A stretch of DNA of 58,749 nucleotides from Pseudomaricurvus sp. HS19 (GCF_009857815.1 NZ_WVVW01000006.1:1-58749), one strand, 5' to 3'. Numbered from the stretch's first letter, positions 33,931 through 43,627 are shown. The notes: generated from the letters alone by a model not told the origin. Numbers and translations: made by a program.

Positions 33931-36018
33931 TTACTGCAGTTGCAGGTAATTGAGGTAGCGGTCGTGGATGTTCTTCACGTAGTTGACCGGCTCGCGACCG
34001 CGAACATAGCCAAAGCGCGCCTTCTTGTAGTGTTCCGCCCTGGAGAGCAACAGCATGGCCCGCTCCACATTGTCGTACCAGCGGTTGGGATCCAGTCCCT
34101 GTTGCGCAGCGAGGCGGCGGGCGTCCTGCACATGGCCGGCGCCGGCGTTATAGGCGGCCAGGGTAAACAGCAGGCGCTCCTGCATGTCGATATCACCGGG
34201 GAAACGCTGCTCCAGCCAGTGCATGTAGGCAAGGCCGGCCGCGATGCCGTTTTGCGGCTCCTGCAAATTGCTGAAACCCAGCTCCCGGGCGGTGCGCGGC
34301 ATCACCTGCATCAGGCCGCGGGCGCCGGCAAAGGAGCGCGCTTTGGGATTGAACTTGCTCTCCTGGTACATCTGCGCCACCACCATGCGCCAGTCCATAC
34401 CGTACTGCTTGGCCATCGGCCTGACGATGTCATCGTAGGGTGAGAGTGGTTCACCGGGAACCAGCCGCTGTGCCAGGTGAGACTCAATTTTGCGGCTGTT
34501 TTTGAAATATTTTTCGTAGGTCACGTTGTAGAAAAGGCCGCGGTACTCCTTTTTGATGAACTGGTTGAGCTGTTGCAGCAGCTGCGGCTGGTCGTCGCGC
34601 AGGGCCCAGGCGATGGGGGACTCCCCGTTCAGCTCCAGCAGTGCCACCAGGTCACTGCGATGGGTCTGCTCAATGGCAAACAGGTGGCTGTCCGCCACTG
34701 TGGCATAAAACTCACCTTGCGCCAGTTGCTCGATCAGGGTTTCTGTCGCTGTCCCCGGGTGGAGTTGCAGGTTCAGGTTCGGGTATTCCTGTCGCAGCGC
34801 CTGCAGGCGCGGGTAAAACACGGTCTCGGGGTTAACGCCGATGGGTTGCTGGCCCAGTTGCGCCAGGGACTCGATGGGCCCGGCGTCGCTGCGGGCAATC
34901 AGCTGCTCACTCACCTTGAGGTAGGGGCGGGAGAAGCGCAGGCCCATATCCTCCCGTTGCTGTGACTGCGTCAGGGAGGCGGCAATGACATCGCCCTCGC
35001 CGCGCTTGAGGGCATCGATCAATTCACCGATGTTGTTCTTCATAATGATGGTGAGGTGCAGCTTGTGCTGTTTGGCAAATTTCTGCAGCAGGTCGTAGTC
35101 GAACCCCATCAATTCCCCGCGCCACATAAAGTAGCTGGCGGCGTTGTTGAGGGTCAGCATCCGCAGGCGACCGTGCTTGAGAATTCCTTCCCAGTCGCGG
35201 TGTTGCTCCTCGTTGCCGGCGGCTTGCAGGTGATGGGACACCAGAAACTGGTTGAGCCGTGTCAGCAGCAGGGTATTGTCCTTACGCACCGCCCAGCTGA
35301 TGGCGCGATGCTTGCGCAGGGTCATGGCCTGGTGCAGTTGCGGGTAGTCCAGCAGCAGGGTGTTGGCGATATTACTGTCCATGACCGTGGCCTGGTAGCG
35401 GCCTTCGCTGATGCCCACCAGCAGGTCGTTGTCACTGACGGCCGAGTCCAGGGTTTCCACCGGGAAGGTCAGTTGGGTCTTCTCGCCCAGTCGCGCCAGG
35501 GTTTCAAAATAGGCGGTGCCGGCGGCCAGTGCCAGGGTCAGCTGGCTGAGGGCCGGTGGGTCGGCAACGCTTACCTCCCTGGGGGTGATAACCACTTCGT
35601 CCACCATATTGATGGGGCGACTGAACGCCACCTGGTTACGGCGCTCCGGTGTGTTGGTGAGATTGGTGACAATCAGGTCGCCCTCGCCGCGCTGCAGGCG
35701 CGGAATGAGCTCGTTGAACTCATCGATAAAAATCCACTGTACATTCACCTGCAGCTCTTCGGCAAAGGCTTCCGCCATACGCTGGTAGGCTTCCACGGGA
35801 ATGTCGTCGCGGGGCAGGGCGTCGGCGCCGTCAAAGCGCGGCGCCAGTATGCGCAGGGTGCCGCGCTTGATAATGGCGTCCAGGTCGCCGGTATCCAGCC
35901 GGGGGGCGTCGTTGGCCGGGGTGCTGTCGGTGTTGTCGCGGTCGCAGCCGCTCAGCAGGCAGAGCAGCAGGAGCAGTGTCATGGACAGGCAGCGGGTCAG
36001 CTTGGGAGGGGAGATCAT
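33931..36018 (-). CDS. MltF-like lytic transglycosylase lipoprotein with two solute-binding domains
   Basis: Protein of 695 residues. It has a lipoprotein signal with lipobox LLSG-C (Cys25). Two SBP_bac_3 domains follow in tandem (about 45-275 and 290-510). The second contains GFDYDLLQKFAKQHKL and GEGDVIAASLTQSQQRE, and the first has matching blocks. A C-terminal SLT domain (about 535-690) has the catalytic Glu in QMYQESKFNPKARS and the GARGLMQVMPRTA motif. E. coli MltF has one such binding domain, so this is a duplicated version. It should cleave peptidoglycan from the outer membrane. AAGGA supports ATG 36018. Confidence 0.92.
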   Translation of the reverse strand: MISPPKLTRCLSMTLLLLLCLLSGCDRDNTDSTPANDAPRLDTGDLDAIIKRGTLRILAPRFDGADALPRDDIPVEAYQRMAEAFAEELQVNVQWIFIDEFNELIPRLQRGEGDLIVTNLTNTPERRNQVAFSRPINMVDEVVITPREVSVADPPALSQLTLALAAGTAYFETLARLGEKTQLTFPVETLDSAVSDNDLLVGISEGRYQATVMDSNIANTLLLDYPQLHQAMTLRKHRAISWAVRKDNTLLLTRLNQFLVSHHLQAAGNEEQHRDWEGILKHGRLRMLTLNNAASYFMWRGELMGFDYDLLQKFAKQHKLHLTIIMKNNIGELIDALKRGEGDVIAASLTQSQQREDMGLRFSRPYLKVSEQLIARSDAGPIESLAQLGQQPIGVNPETVFYPRLQALRQEYPNLNLQLHPGTATETLIEQLAQGEFYATVADSHLFAIEQTHRSDLVALLELNGESPIAWALRDDQPQLLQQLNQFIKKEYRGLFYNVTYEKYFKNSRKIESHLAQRLVPGEPLSPYDDIVRPMAKQYGMDWRMVVAQMYQESKFNPKARSFAGARGLMQVMPRTARELGFSNLQEPQNGIAAGLAYMHWLEQRFPGDIDMQERLLFTLAAYNAGAGHVQDARRLAAQQGLDPNRWYDNVERAMLLLSRAEHYKKARFGYVRGREPVNYVKNIHDRYLNYLQLQ

Positions 36019-36238
36019 CAATGCCTTCTTCCTTAAGTGCGCTCCCGCCCAGTCTATCAGACTCCGCCGGGGCTGGAGTGTGTGGTGCGGCGGGTTGATC
36101 CGTGGCGTGTGGATGGTGGCGTGTGGATAGCAGCTCGCGGCCGCCATCAGTCCGGATTTTTCTGTCGCGGCGGTTGAGTCTCTGTCGCGGGAGCGCATAA
36201 TGATGTAAACCCATCACCGCATACAGAAGGAACCCGCT

Positions 36239-36826
36239 ATGCCGCTCGTCTCCCGTTTCACCCCCGTTATTCCGCTCTCACTCCTGCTTATCGGTCTTGT
36301 CGGCTGTGGCGGTTCCATGCCACTGAAGGACAGTTCCGGCGAGGACATGGTTGGCAAGGTCGCGTACACCCAGCATGTGCTGCGCCCTGACCGCGTCAAG
36401 GGCCGGCTCTACAGCCTCAACTACCAGCTGTCCGACGCCATCATGCCGCTCTGTACCAAGGTAAAGGTGTCAGAAATCAATCGCAAGGTTATGGTGTTTA
36501 CCGAGCTTGAGAGCGGCAGGGAGTTTCAGTATCTCTACCACAAGGCTACCGGCGTACCTATTGAAACCGCCGCTGCCGAAACCTTCGCCCTGAGCTGTAA
36601 TGCGGCGGAAGCCAAGCGCCTCTCCAGCAAGGATCAGGAAGGGATCAAAAGGGGTGAGATCCTGGTTGGCATGAGTAAAAAGGGCGTGTTGCTGGCAGCG
36701 GGGAAACCCCCGGCTCACAGAACCCCCAGTACCGATGCCAATCAGTGGATCTATTGGAAAAACCGTTTCAACACCATGGCGATTTATTTCAATGATAAGG
36801 GGCTGGTTGAGCGCATCGTAGATTGA
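36239..36826 (+). CDS. Putative lipoprotein with BamE/SmpA-like C-terminus
   Basis: Protein of 195 residues. A lipoprotein signal ends in LVGC (Cys23). The C-terminal part, GEILVGMSKKGVLLAAGKPPA then QWIYWKNRFNTMAIYFNDKG, resembles the beta-alpha-beta BamE/SmpA fold, in which a short helix precedes W-Y and phi-F-x-x-G-L-V strands. The middle region (45-130) has no family I recognise. AAGGAA lies upstream of the ATG. It is divergent from the MltF-like gene. An envelope role is inferred. Confidence 0.75.
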   Translation: MPLVSRFTPVIPLSLLLIGLVGCGGSMPLKDSSGEDMVGKVAYTQHVLRPDRVKGRLYSLNYQLSDAIMPLCTKVKVSEINRKVMVFTELESGREFQYLYHKATGVPIETAAAETFALSCNAAEAKRLSSKDQEGIKRGEILVGMSKKGVLLAAGKPPAHRTPSTDANQWIYWKNRFNTMAIYFNDKGLVERIVD

Positions 36827-36872
36827 TGCCGGAGGCTGGTCGCATCCGGCATAGCGGCCCGGGTAAGTCAGT

Positions 36873-37661
36873 TCAGGCCGGCAGGGCCTGGTAGAAACCA
36901 TCGGCGCAGACAATGCGCGCCCGGGTCTGGTAGAGGTCGCTGATGGCGGCATCCGTGAGCAGCTCGTGCTTGTGGCCGTCGGCAATAATCTCGCCGTCAC
37001 GGATAAACACCACCCGCTCCACACCGGGCACTATCTCGTGCAGGTGGTGGGTGGCAATGATCACCTGGGTGCCCTGTTCGGTAAGCTGCTGCATGTCGTT
37101 CAGCAGGCGAAAGCTGGCCTGCAGGTCGAGGCCGCTGGTGGGCTCGTCAAAGATCACCGCCTGCGGGCGGTGGATCAGGGCGCGGGCCAGCAACAGGCGG
37201 CGCTGCTGGCCGGTGGAGAGGTGGTGAAACATGGTATCGCGCAGGTGCAGCAGCTGCAGCTGCGCCATGGTGGCTTCGGTTTGTTGGCGCTGCCGGGCGC
37301 TGATATCGTGCTGGTACAGGGTGCCGATGGTGCCCAGCAACCCTGACAGCACCACATCAAAACCAGTGGTAATGGGCAGGTATTTGTTCTGGAAGTCCTG
37401 TGATACCCAGCCAATCTTCTCCCGCAACAGTTGCACGTTAACGGTCTCACTGCCGTGAATCTTCACGTAACTGCCGTCCCGCACCACCGGATAGAGCTCG
37501 CGGGTGAGCAGCTTCAGCAGTGTGGATTTGCCGGCGCCATTGGGGCCAAGAATGGCCACACTTTCGCCTTCGGCAATGGTGAGGTTGAGATCGCTGAAGA
37601 CCTGGTGCTCGCCGCGGAACACGCTGACGTGGCGGATATCAAGCAGGGGAGAGGTGGTCAT
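36873..37661 (-). CDS. Stand-alone ABC transporter ATPase
   Basis: Protein of 262 residues. Walker A GPNGAGKST near residue 38, Q-loop WVSQDFQ, signature LSTGQQRRLLLARAL, Walker B AVIFDEPTSG and switch His ATHHLHE are all present. ATG 37661 is used because the in-frame upstream extension is Arg/His/Cys-rich and unlike the family. Sequence style is close to molybdate/iron-type or ModF-like ATPases, but no permease or binding protein lies next to it. Substrate is unknown. It ends 47 bp from the lipoprotein gene, in convergent orientation. Confidence 0.88.
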   Translation of the reverse strand: MTTSPLLDIRHVSVFRGEHQVFSDLNLTIAEGESVAILGPNGAGKSTLLKLLTRELYPVVRDGSYVKIHGSETVNVQLLREKIGWVSQDFQNKYLPITTGFDVVLSGLLGTIGTLYQHDISARQRQQTEATMAQLQLLHLRDTMFHHLSTGQQRRLLLARALIHRPQAVIFDEPTSGLDLQASFRLLNDMQQLTEQGTQVIIATHHLHEIVPGVERVVFIRDGEIIADGHKHELLTDAAISDLYQTRARIVCADGFYQALPA

Positions 37662-37715
37662 GGTGGCGGGAGAGTGGCCGTGGCGGCAGGTCAGCCCTGC
37701 CGCCACGGTTGCGGA

Positions 37716-38945
37716 TCAGAAGAGTACGCGGCAGCGCACGGTGCCTTCGATTTCACGCAACTGCTTTTGCGCAACATCGCTGTATTCCGCGTCGATATCA
37801 ACTACCACATAGCCAACCTTCTCGTTGGTTTGCAGGTACTGGGCGGCGATGTTGATATTGTTGTCGGAGAACACCTGGTTGATCTTGGTGAGGATGCCGG
37901 GCACGTTCTGGTGCACGTGCAGCAGACGGTGTGCGTTGGGGTGTGACGGCAGTGCCACTTCCGGCAGGTTCACGGAAGAGGTGGTGGTACCGTTGTCGGA
38001 GTACTTCACCAGCTTCTCGGCCACTTCAAAGCCGATGTTCTCCTGCGCTTCCATGGTGGAACCACCGATGTGCGGCGTGAGAATGGCGTTGTCGAAGGCG
38101 CGCAGCGGAGAGACAAACTCCTCCTCGTTGCCACGGGGCTCCACCGGGAATACGTCGATGGCGGTGCCGGCCAGGTGACCGGACTCCAGGGCGGCGGCGA
38201 GGGCGTCAATGTCCACCACCGTGCCGCGGGCGGCGTTCAGGAAGATGGCGCCTTTCTTCATTTTGCTGAATTCAGCTTCGCCAAACATATCCTTGGTGGC
38301 AGCGGTCTCTGGCACGTGCAGCGAGACCACATCGGCCTGGGCCAGCAGTTCGTCCATGGTGCGTACCTGGGCGGCGTTGCCCAGCGGCAGCTTGGTGACC
38401 ACATCGAAGAACACCACTTTCATGCCCAGGGCTTCGGCCATAACGCTCACCTGGGTACCAATAGAGCCGTAACCCACAATGCCCATGGTCTTGCCGCGAA
38501 TCTCGAAGGAGCCGGTGGCGGATTTGAGCCAGCCGCCGCGATGGCAGACGGCGTTCTTCTCGGGAATGCCGCGCAGCAGCAGAATGGCTTCGGCAATCAC
38601 CAGCTCGGCCACGGAGCGGGTGTTGGAGTAAGGGGCGTTAAAGACCGCAACGCCATGCTCCTGGGCGGCCTGCAGGTCCACCTGGTTGGTGCCAATGCAG
38701 AAACAGCCCACGGCAATCAGTTTGGAGGCGTTTTCGAACACGGCGCGGGTCAACTGGGTGCGGGAGCGGATACCGACAAAGTGGGCGTCCTTGATCTTCT
38801 CGATCAGTTCTTCTTCCGGCAGGGCGGTTTTCAGGTACTCCACATTGGTGTAGCCAGACGCAGCCAGAGTGTCGACCGCTGACTGATGCACACCCTCCAG
38901 CAGCAGAAAGCGGATTTTGTCTTTATCCAGAGACGTTTTGGCCAT
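37716..38945 (-). CDS. serA: D-3-phosphoglycerate dehydrogenase
   Basis: Protein of 409 residues (E. coli 410). It catalyses the first step of serine synthesis. The NAD-binding motif GIVGYGSIGTQ lies near residue 158, the catalytic Arg is in NAARGTVVD and the catalytic His is in LTPHIGGST. The C-terminal ACT domain (about 335-409; VLHVHQNVPGILTKINQVF) is the serine-feedback domain of the E. coli type. ATG 38945 begins MAKTSLDKDKIRFLLLEGVH as in orthologues. It lies close to rpiA and ilvA, a neighbourhood also seen in Pseudomonas and in part in E. coli. Confidence 0.96.
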   Translation of the reverse strand: MAKTSLDKDKIRFLLLEGVHQSAVDTLAASGYTNVEYLKTALPEEELIEKIKDAHFVGIRSRTQLTRAVFENASKLIAVGCFCIGTNQVDLQAAQEHGVAVFNAPYSNTRSVAELVIAEAILLLRGIPEKNAVCHRGGWLKSATGSFEIRGKTMGIVGYGSIGTQVSVMAEALGMKVVFFDVVTKLPLGNAAQVRTMDELLAQADVVSLHVPETAATKDMFGEAEFSKMKKGAIFLNAARGTVVDIDALAAALESGHLAGTAIDVFPVEPRGNEEEFVSPLRAFDNAILTPHIGGSTMEAQENIGFEVAEKLVKYSDNGTTTSSVNLPEVALPSHPNAHRLLHVHQNVPGILTKINQVFSDNNINIAAQYLQTNEKVGYVVVDIDAEYSDVAQKQLREIEGTVRCRVLF

Positions 38946-39134
38946 GGGAAGATTCGCACCTCGATAACGTGTTGTCGTTGCAGGGCTTAACCCTGCAGGG
39001 CCCGGGGGCCGGGGGAGAAAGCGCGCTATGATACCATAGGCCGCGGCGGAGTTTAGTCCTAATTCGCCCGTCTTTATGGTCAAAAGCCGTCGTGCCAAAG
39101 TCTCGCCGCAGACACCACTCAGGAGAAGTCACCC

Positions 39135-39809
39135 ATGCCCTACCAGCACCTGTTGCGTAACCCTGCCGGAGAACTCCAGCCTGCCCCCTGGGCGCCGGGC
39201 AAGGTGGTGTGCATCGGGCGCAACTACGCCGATCACGCCCGCGAACTCAACAACCCGGTGCCGGCAGAGCCGCTGCTGTTCCTCAAGCCTGCCACCGCCA
39301 TGGTGTCCCTGCGTCAGCCTTTGCGCCTGCCTCAGGGTATGGGCAGTGTGCATGTGGAGACGGAGATGGCCCTGCTGATTGGCCGGCCTCTGCAGAGCGG
39401 CGATGCGGAGGAGGCTCTGCTGGCAGGAATTGCGGGTGTGGGAATCGGTTTCGACCTGACCCTGCGGGATCTGCAAAACCGGCTGAAAGAAGCCGGGCAC
39501 CCCTGGGAGAAGGCCAAGGCTTTTGACGGCGCCTGCCCGCTGTCGGAGTTTGTGGATTGCAGTGGCCTGGATTGGGGCAATGTGGAGCTGGAGCTGCAGC
39601 GCAATGGCCAGCTGCAGCAGCGGGGCAACTCCTCGCAGATGCTGACCCCGGTGCCGGCGCTGTTGCGTCATATTGTGGAGTTCTTTTCCCTGCAGCCGGG
39701 GGATGTGGTGATGACCGGCACCCCGGCCGGCGTCGGCCCGCTGGCCAGTGGCGATCAGTTGGCGGCGCGCTTGGCAGACCGCCTGCAGGTCAGCACCACC
39801 GTGCTCTAG
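39135..39809 (+). CDS. Fumarylacetoacetate hydrolase-family protein
   Basis: Protein of 224 residues. The FAH fold is shown by VVCIGRNYADHARELNNPVP, FLKPATAMV, the metal-binding HVETEMALLIGR (E-x-E) and TGTPAGVGPL near the end. Small single-domain members act as acylpyruvases, oxaloacetate decarboxylases or tautomerases (the E. coli YcgM group). AGGAG precedes the ATG. It is divergent from serA and convergent with rpiA. Confidence 0.9.
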   Translation: MPYQHLLRNPAGELQPAPWAPGKVVCIGRNYADHARELNNPVPAEPLLFLKPATAMVSLRQPLRLPQGMGSVHVETEMALLIGRPLQSGDAEEALLAGIAGVGIGFDLTLRDLQNRLKEAGHPWEKAKAFDGACPLSEFVDCSGLDWGNVELELQRNGQLQQRGNSSQMLTPVPALLRHIVEFFSLQPGDVVMTGTPAGVGPLASGDQLAARLADRLQVSTTVL

Positions 39810-39826
39810 TCCATCTCGGCCCCTTT

Positions 39827-39846
39827 ATACCGTCGGGACGGTATAT
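39827..39846. terminator. Inverted repeat between FAH gene and rpiA
   Basis: TATACCGTC and GACGGTATA are perfect 9-bp arms separated by GG. It sits between two convergent stop codons (39809 and 39862). A T-tract is lacking, so it may be a weak bidirectional terminator or simply a hairpin. Confidence 0.45.
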
Positions 39847-39861
39847 AAGAGGGAGCCGTGA

Positions 39862-40536
39862 TTAACGGCGGGTGATGGTCTCTACGCCGCTCTCGCGTCC
39901 CAGCAGCAGCACATCGGCGGCGCGGGCGGCAAACAGGCCGTTGGTGACCACACCGACGATCTGGTTGATGGCCGCTTCGGTGGCTACCGGATCGGTAATC
40001 TTCATGTTGTGCACATCGAGGATAACGTTGCCGTTGTCGGTGACGCAGCCCTGGCGATAGACCGGGTCGCCACCCAGTTTCACCAGCTCGCGAGCCACGT
40101 GGGAGCGGGCCATGGGAATCACCTCCACCGGCAGCGGGAAGTCGCCAAGGGTCTCCACCCACTTGCTGCCGTCGGCAATACAGACAAACTCTTCCGCCAC
40201 CGCGGCGACGATTTTCTCGCGGGTCAGAGCGGCACCGCCACCCTTGATCAGTTCCAGGGCCGGATTGGTTTCGTCGGCGCCGTCCACATACACCACCAGA
40301 CTTTCGGCACTGTTGAGATCGTAGACCGGGATACCGTGTAAGCGCAGGCGCTCGGCGGAGGCTTCGGAGCTGGCCACGGCGCCATCAAACTGGCCCTTGA
40401 TGTCAGCCAGGTAGTCGATGAAGAAATTGGCGGTGGAGCCGGTGCCGACACCGACGATGCTGTCCTTCTCCAGTTTGGGCTGAATGTAATCAACGGCGGC
40501 CTTGGCAACGGCCTTTTTCAGTTCGTCCTGGGTCAT
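39862..40536 (-). CDS. rpiA: Ribose-5-phosphate isomerase A
   Basis: Protein of 224 residues, slightly longer than E. coli RpiA (219). It carries [44 protein letters not shown] (catalytic acids and base) and [12 protein letters not shown]. It interconverts ribose-5- and ribulose-5-phosphate. It is divergent from ilvA and near serA. Confidence 0.96.
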   Translation of the reverse strand: MTQDELKKAVAKAAVDYIQPKLEKDSIVGVGTGSTANFFIDYLADIKGQFDGAVASSEASAERLRLHGIPVYDLNSAESLVVYVDGADETNPALELIKGGGAALTREKIVAAVAEEFVCIADGSKWVETLGDFPLPVEVIPMARSHVARELVKLGGDPVYRQGCVTDNGNVILDVHNMKITDPVATEAAINQIVGVVTNGLFAARAADVLLLGRESGVETITRR

Positions 40537-40695
40537 GGTGATCGCCTGTGTTCTGCTGAGTGGGGTGGGGGCACGGGAAAGGCCGCTATTATAGTGGGCC
40601 TGTCCGCTCGCCGATAGCCGTGATTGTTGTTAACAGCTTCCGGGCAATGCTTTACCATGGCGGCTTTTCCGCATCCTGCACTGCACGGGGAGCTC

Positions 40696-42210
40696 ATGCC
40701 TCAGTCATACATCAAGCGTATTCTCGACGCCCGCATCTACGATGTGGCTATAGAGACGCCTCTGGATTCCGCCCGCCTGATGTCCACCCGACTCAACAAT
40801 CAGGTGTTGCTCAAGCGTGAAGACCTGCAACCGGTCTTCTCCTTCAAAATCCGCGGTGCCTATAACAAGTTACGGCAACTGACTGAAGAGCAGCTCAAGC
40901 AGGGTGTGATTGCGGCCTCGGCCGGTAACCACGCCCAGGGGTTGGCCCTGTCGGCGGCGAAGATGGGGGTGAAGGCCACCATCGTCATGCCGCGCACTAC
41001 CCCGGCGATTAAAGTGGATGCGGTCAAGGCGCGTGGCGCCCGGGTGGTGCTGCACGGTGATACCTTTGACGAAGCGTCCCGCCACGCCCAGAAGCTGGTG
41101 GAAGAGAAGGGTCTGACCTATATCCACCCCTATGATGACCCGGACGTGATTGCCGGTCAGGGCACTGTTGCGCTTGAGATCCTGCGCCAGTACCCCGCCC
41201 ACATCGACGCTATCTTTGTACCCGTGGGCGGCGGCGGCCTGTGTGCCGGTATCGCCGCCTATGTGAAATACGTGCGACCGCAGACCAAGGTGTTTGCGGT
41301 GGAGCCGGAAGATGCGGCCTGCCTCAAGGCGGCGCTGGACAAGAAACGCCGGGTGGTACTGCCGCAGGTGGGCATCTTTGCCGACGGTGTGGCGGTGGCG
41401 CAGATTGGCAAAGAGACCTATCGCGTATTGAAAGAGACCGTCGATGGCGTGATTACCGCCAACACCGACGAGATCTGCGCGGCCATCAAGGATATCTTTG
41501 AGGACACCCGGGCCATCACCGAGCCGGCCGGGGCGCTGTCGCTGGCCGGCCTGAAAAAGTATGTGGCCGAGCACGGCGTGGAAGGCCAGACGCTGGTGGC
41601 CATCGCCAGCGGAGCCAACACCAACTTCGATCGCCTGCGCTACATCTCCGAGCGCACCGAGATCGGTGAGCAGCGGGAAGCCATTCTTGCGGTCACCATC
41701 CCGGAGAAACCCGGCTCCTACAAAACCTTCTGCAAGGATCTCGGCAAGCGCAACATCACCGAGTTCAACTACCGCTATGCCGATGACCGTGATGCGCGCA
41801 TCTTTGTCGGCGTGCAGGTGGCCGGCGACGGCAACGATCGCCGGGTGCTGGTGGACGAGCTGCGGGAGAAGGGCTACGAAGTGGTGGATATGACCGAGAA
41901 CGAGATGGCCAAGCTGCACATCCGTCATATGGTGGGCGGACACGCGCCGCAGGTGACCAACGAGCGGGTCTACCGTTTCGAGTTTCCCGAGCGTCCCGGG
42001 GCGCTGATGAACTTCCTCAACCAGCTGGCCGGTCGCTGGAACATCTCCATGTTCCACTATCGTAACCACGGTGCCGCCTATGGTCGTGTGCTGGTGGGTA
42101 TGCAGGTACCCGCCAAAGAGGTGCGCGAGGTCAACGCCTGCCTGGACGAGCTGGGTTACGGTTACTGGGACGAGACCGACAACGAGGCCTACCAGTTCTT
42201 CCTCGGCTGA
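40696..42210 (+). CDS. ilvA: Threonine dehydratase, biosynthetic
   Basis: Protein of 504 residues (E. coli 514). The PLP domain has the Schiff-base Lys in FSFKIRGAYNKL near residue 58, the SAGNHAQGLA substrate loop and the phosphate-binding VGGGGLCAG. Two ACT-like regulatory domains follow (about 330-410 and 425-504), which bind isoleucine and valine in this class. It converts threonine to 2-oxobutanoate for isoleucine. GGGGAG supports ATG 40696; upstream in-frame codons look non-coding. Confidence 0.96.
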   Translation: MPQSYIKRILDARIYDVAIETPLDSARLMSTRLNNQVLLKREDLQPVFSFKIRGAYNKLRQLTEEQLKQGVIAASAGNHAQGLALSAAKMGVKATIVMPRTTPAIKVDAVKARGARVVLHGDTFDEASRHAQKLVEEKGLTYIHPYDDPDVIAGQGTVALEILRQYPAHIDAIFVPVGGGGLCAGIAAYVKYVRPQTKVFAVEPEDAACLKAALDKKRRVVLPQVGIFADGVAVAQIGKETYRVLKETVDGVITANTDEICAAIKDIFEDTRAITEPAGALSLAGLKKYVAEHGVEGQTLVAIASGANTNFDRLRYISERTEIGEQREAILAVTIPEKPGSYKTFCKDLGKRNITEFNYRYADDRDARIFVGVQVAGDGNDRRVLVDELREKGYEVVDMTENEMAKLHIRHMVGGHAPQVTNERVYRFEFPERPGALMNFLNQLAGRWNISMFHYRNHGAAYGRVLVGMQVPAKEVREVNACLDELGYGYWDETDNEAYQFFLG

Positions 42211-42666
42211 TTCCCGGACTAATGAGCGGCCCGGGTTGCGGCCGGGTCCGCCCCGGCCACACCTTCCCTTTAGTTTCGTTTGGTGCTGTCGCCCCTGATA
42301 ACGGCTGCCTAAAATTTGCACAGTGACGGGGCGTCCGGCAGAATGGCTCCCCAAAATTGTGCACGGCAGTGCCTTGTAGCTTTGGGCGACAATGGCTGGT
42401 CAGGTGGTGCAATGGGAAATGCTGTGAAGATGCTGCAGGTGAAAATGTAAGTTGGTACTTACATGGTCTGTGAGATAGTTCTCACGCCGGATAATTGCAG
42501 TTGCATAAGATTCGTACCGGAACTTAAATGGCGCTAAGAACCTTTAGTTGTTTGCTACTTAGGCTGACTTTGCAGAAACGGTATAAAGTTTGCTCTGTCG
42601 ATCTTCGGTGAATAAATCAACACAAACACAATAATAACGACAAAAATTTGGGGGCTAGGAGTACAG
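42211..42666. promoter_or_regulatory. Intergenic region with small hairpins upstream of a small gene
   Basis: No gene is seen in 42211-42666. Two imperfect direct repeats share GGCT-x-CC-x-AAAATT (about 42304 and 42344). Two adjacent perfect inverted repeats follow: ATGTAAGT/ACTTACAT (42445-42464) and GTGAGA/TCTCAC (42470-42485), each with a 4-nt loop. They could be operators or RNA hairpins. TATAAA at about 42581 is a possible -10 for the 45-residue gene downstream, but no -35 is convincing. Confidence 0.5.
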
Positions 42667-42804
42667 ATGAAATTTGACGTTCTAACGATTGCCGCGGCAA
42701 TCTTTACCCTGGGTGTATTAGTGACCAGCCTGGACCTGCAAGAAGCCTTTGCCGGTGAAGTCCAGGCACCATCTGCCCTGCACCAGGGCATTCCGCAGAA
42801 GTAA
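42667..42804 (+). CDS. Small membrane or secreted protein (45 residues)
   Basis: The ATG is preceded by GGCTAGGAGTACAG, an excellent ribosome site. The product has a basic/acidic start MKFD, one hydrophobic segment (residues 5-21, VLTIAAAIFTLGVLVTS) and a hydrophilic C-terminus ending HQGIPQK. It could be a single-pass membrane protein, or a small secreted peptide cleaved near AFAG. I do not recognise a family. A GC-rich hairpin follows 18 bp after the stop. The ribosome site, gene-like composition and hairpin support a real gene. Confidence 0.65.
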   Translation: MKFDVLTIAAAIFTLGVLVTSLDLQEAFAGEVQAPSALHQGIPQK

Positions 42805-42821
42805 TCGCTCGCTTGCGCGGT

Positions 42822-42843
42822 GCCCCCGTCCTCCGGCGGGGGC
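42822..42843 (+). terminator. GC-rich hairpin after the small gene
   Basis: GCCCCCG (42822-42828) pairs with CGGGGGC (42837-42843) around an 8-nt loop, with outer GCGC pairing. There is no T-run, so it may terminate poorly or act by stabilising the small mRNA. Nothing else could be assigned in 42844-43076. Confidence 0.45.
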
Positions 42844-43076
42844 TGCGCAGGATCCTGCTGGTGGCCGTAGCCAGCGTCCTCTCTTTCTCTTCCCGCTAAA
42901 TCCATTACGTCTTTTCATTGCGCCTTTGCCGTTGCGGACAGCTTTAAACAGGCCCTCGCGCCGCGGCTGATGTTGCGTTGCCGCCGGCTTGTCAGGTACG
43001 AAAGGCGCAGAAGGCCTGTCAGCCGTCTGGCTGTCAGCGCGGGTCAGGCACAGGCAGTAGCGGGAGAAACCGGCCT

Positions 43077-43361
43077 TCAGACCGGAAACTCTACCTGCTC
43101 GGTACCGCCGGCCAGGCGGGAGAAGATCTCCACGCAATTGATGCGATCGTCATCGCTCACCGCTTCCGGTGAGATCAGGTCCAGCTGTTCGATGCACATG
43201 CCGCCGGCATTGAGTTCCTGCATTTTGCGGGCTGCCAGTTTGCGCAGTACCTTGCCGCCGGTCTGGAAGACATCGGCATGGAACTCGGCGCAGTAGCGCA
43301 CCCAGAATTGATCACCAGTGTTAGACCAGTGGGCCAGGGAGAAGTAGCCTCGGTATAACAT
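43077..43361 (-). CDS. Hypothetical protein, 94 residues
   Basis: The ATG at 43361 has AAGGAG at 6 bp, a near-perfect ribosome site. The sequence (MLYRGYFSLAHWSNTGDQFW start; three Cys; no signal or membrane segment) looks like a soluble cytoplasmic protein, but I do not recognise a family. It stands alone between the small gene and alr. Confidence 0.65.
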   Translation of the reverse strand: MLYRGYFSLAHWSNTGDQFWVRYCAEFHADVFQTGGKVLRKLAARKMQELNAGGMCIEQLDLISPEAVSDDDRINCVEIFSRLAGGTEQVEFPV

Positions 43362-43627
43362 GAATGCTCCTTGTTGGGAGTTGGCTTGATGGTGAGGGTT
43401 GTGCCCTCAACTAATACGAAAGCAATATTCCTACCACTAATAATGGTTGTTGAAATTCGGCGGCGCAAATTCATGGAAAACTTTTTTCGCCGCAGGCTGA
43501 TGCCATGTCAGTGGTGTATGGAGAAGTGCTGTGCCGGTTTGTGTCAGGGAGGTGAGGGCGCGGCAGTGAAGAGCCGTCTGTGGACAGTGAGCCGACGGTG
43601 TCGACAGGTAATTACCGGCAGCAGGTG

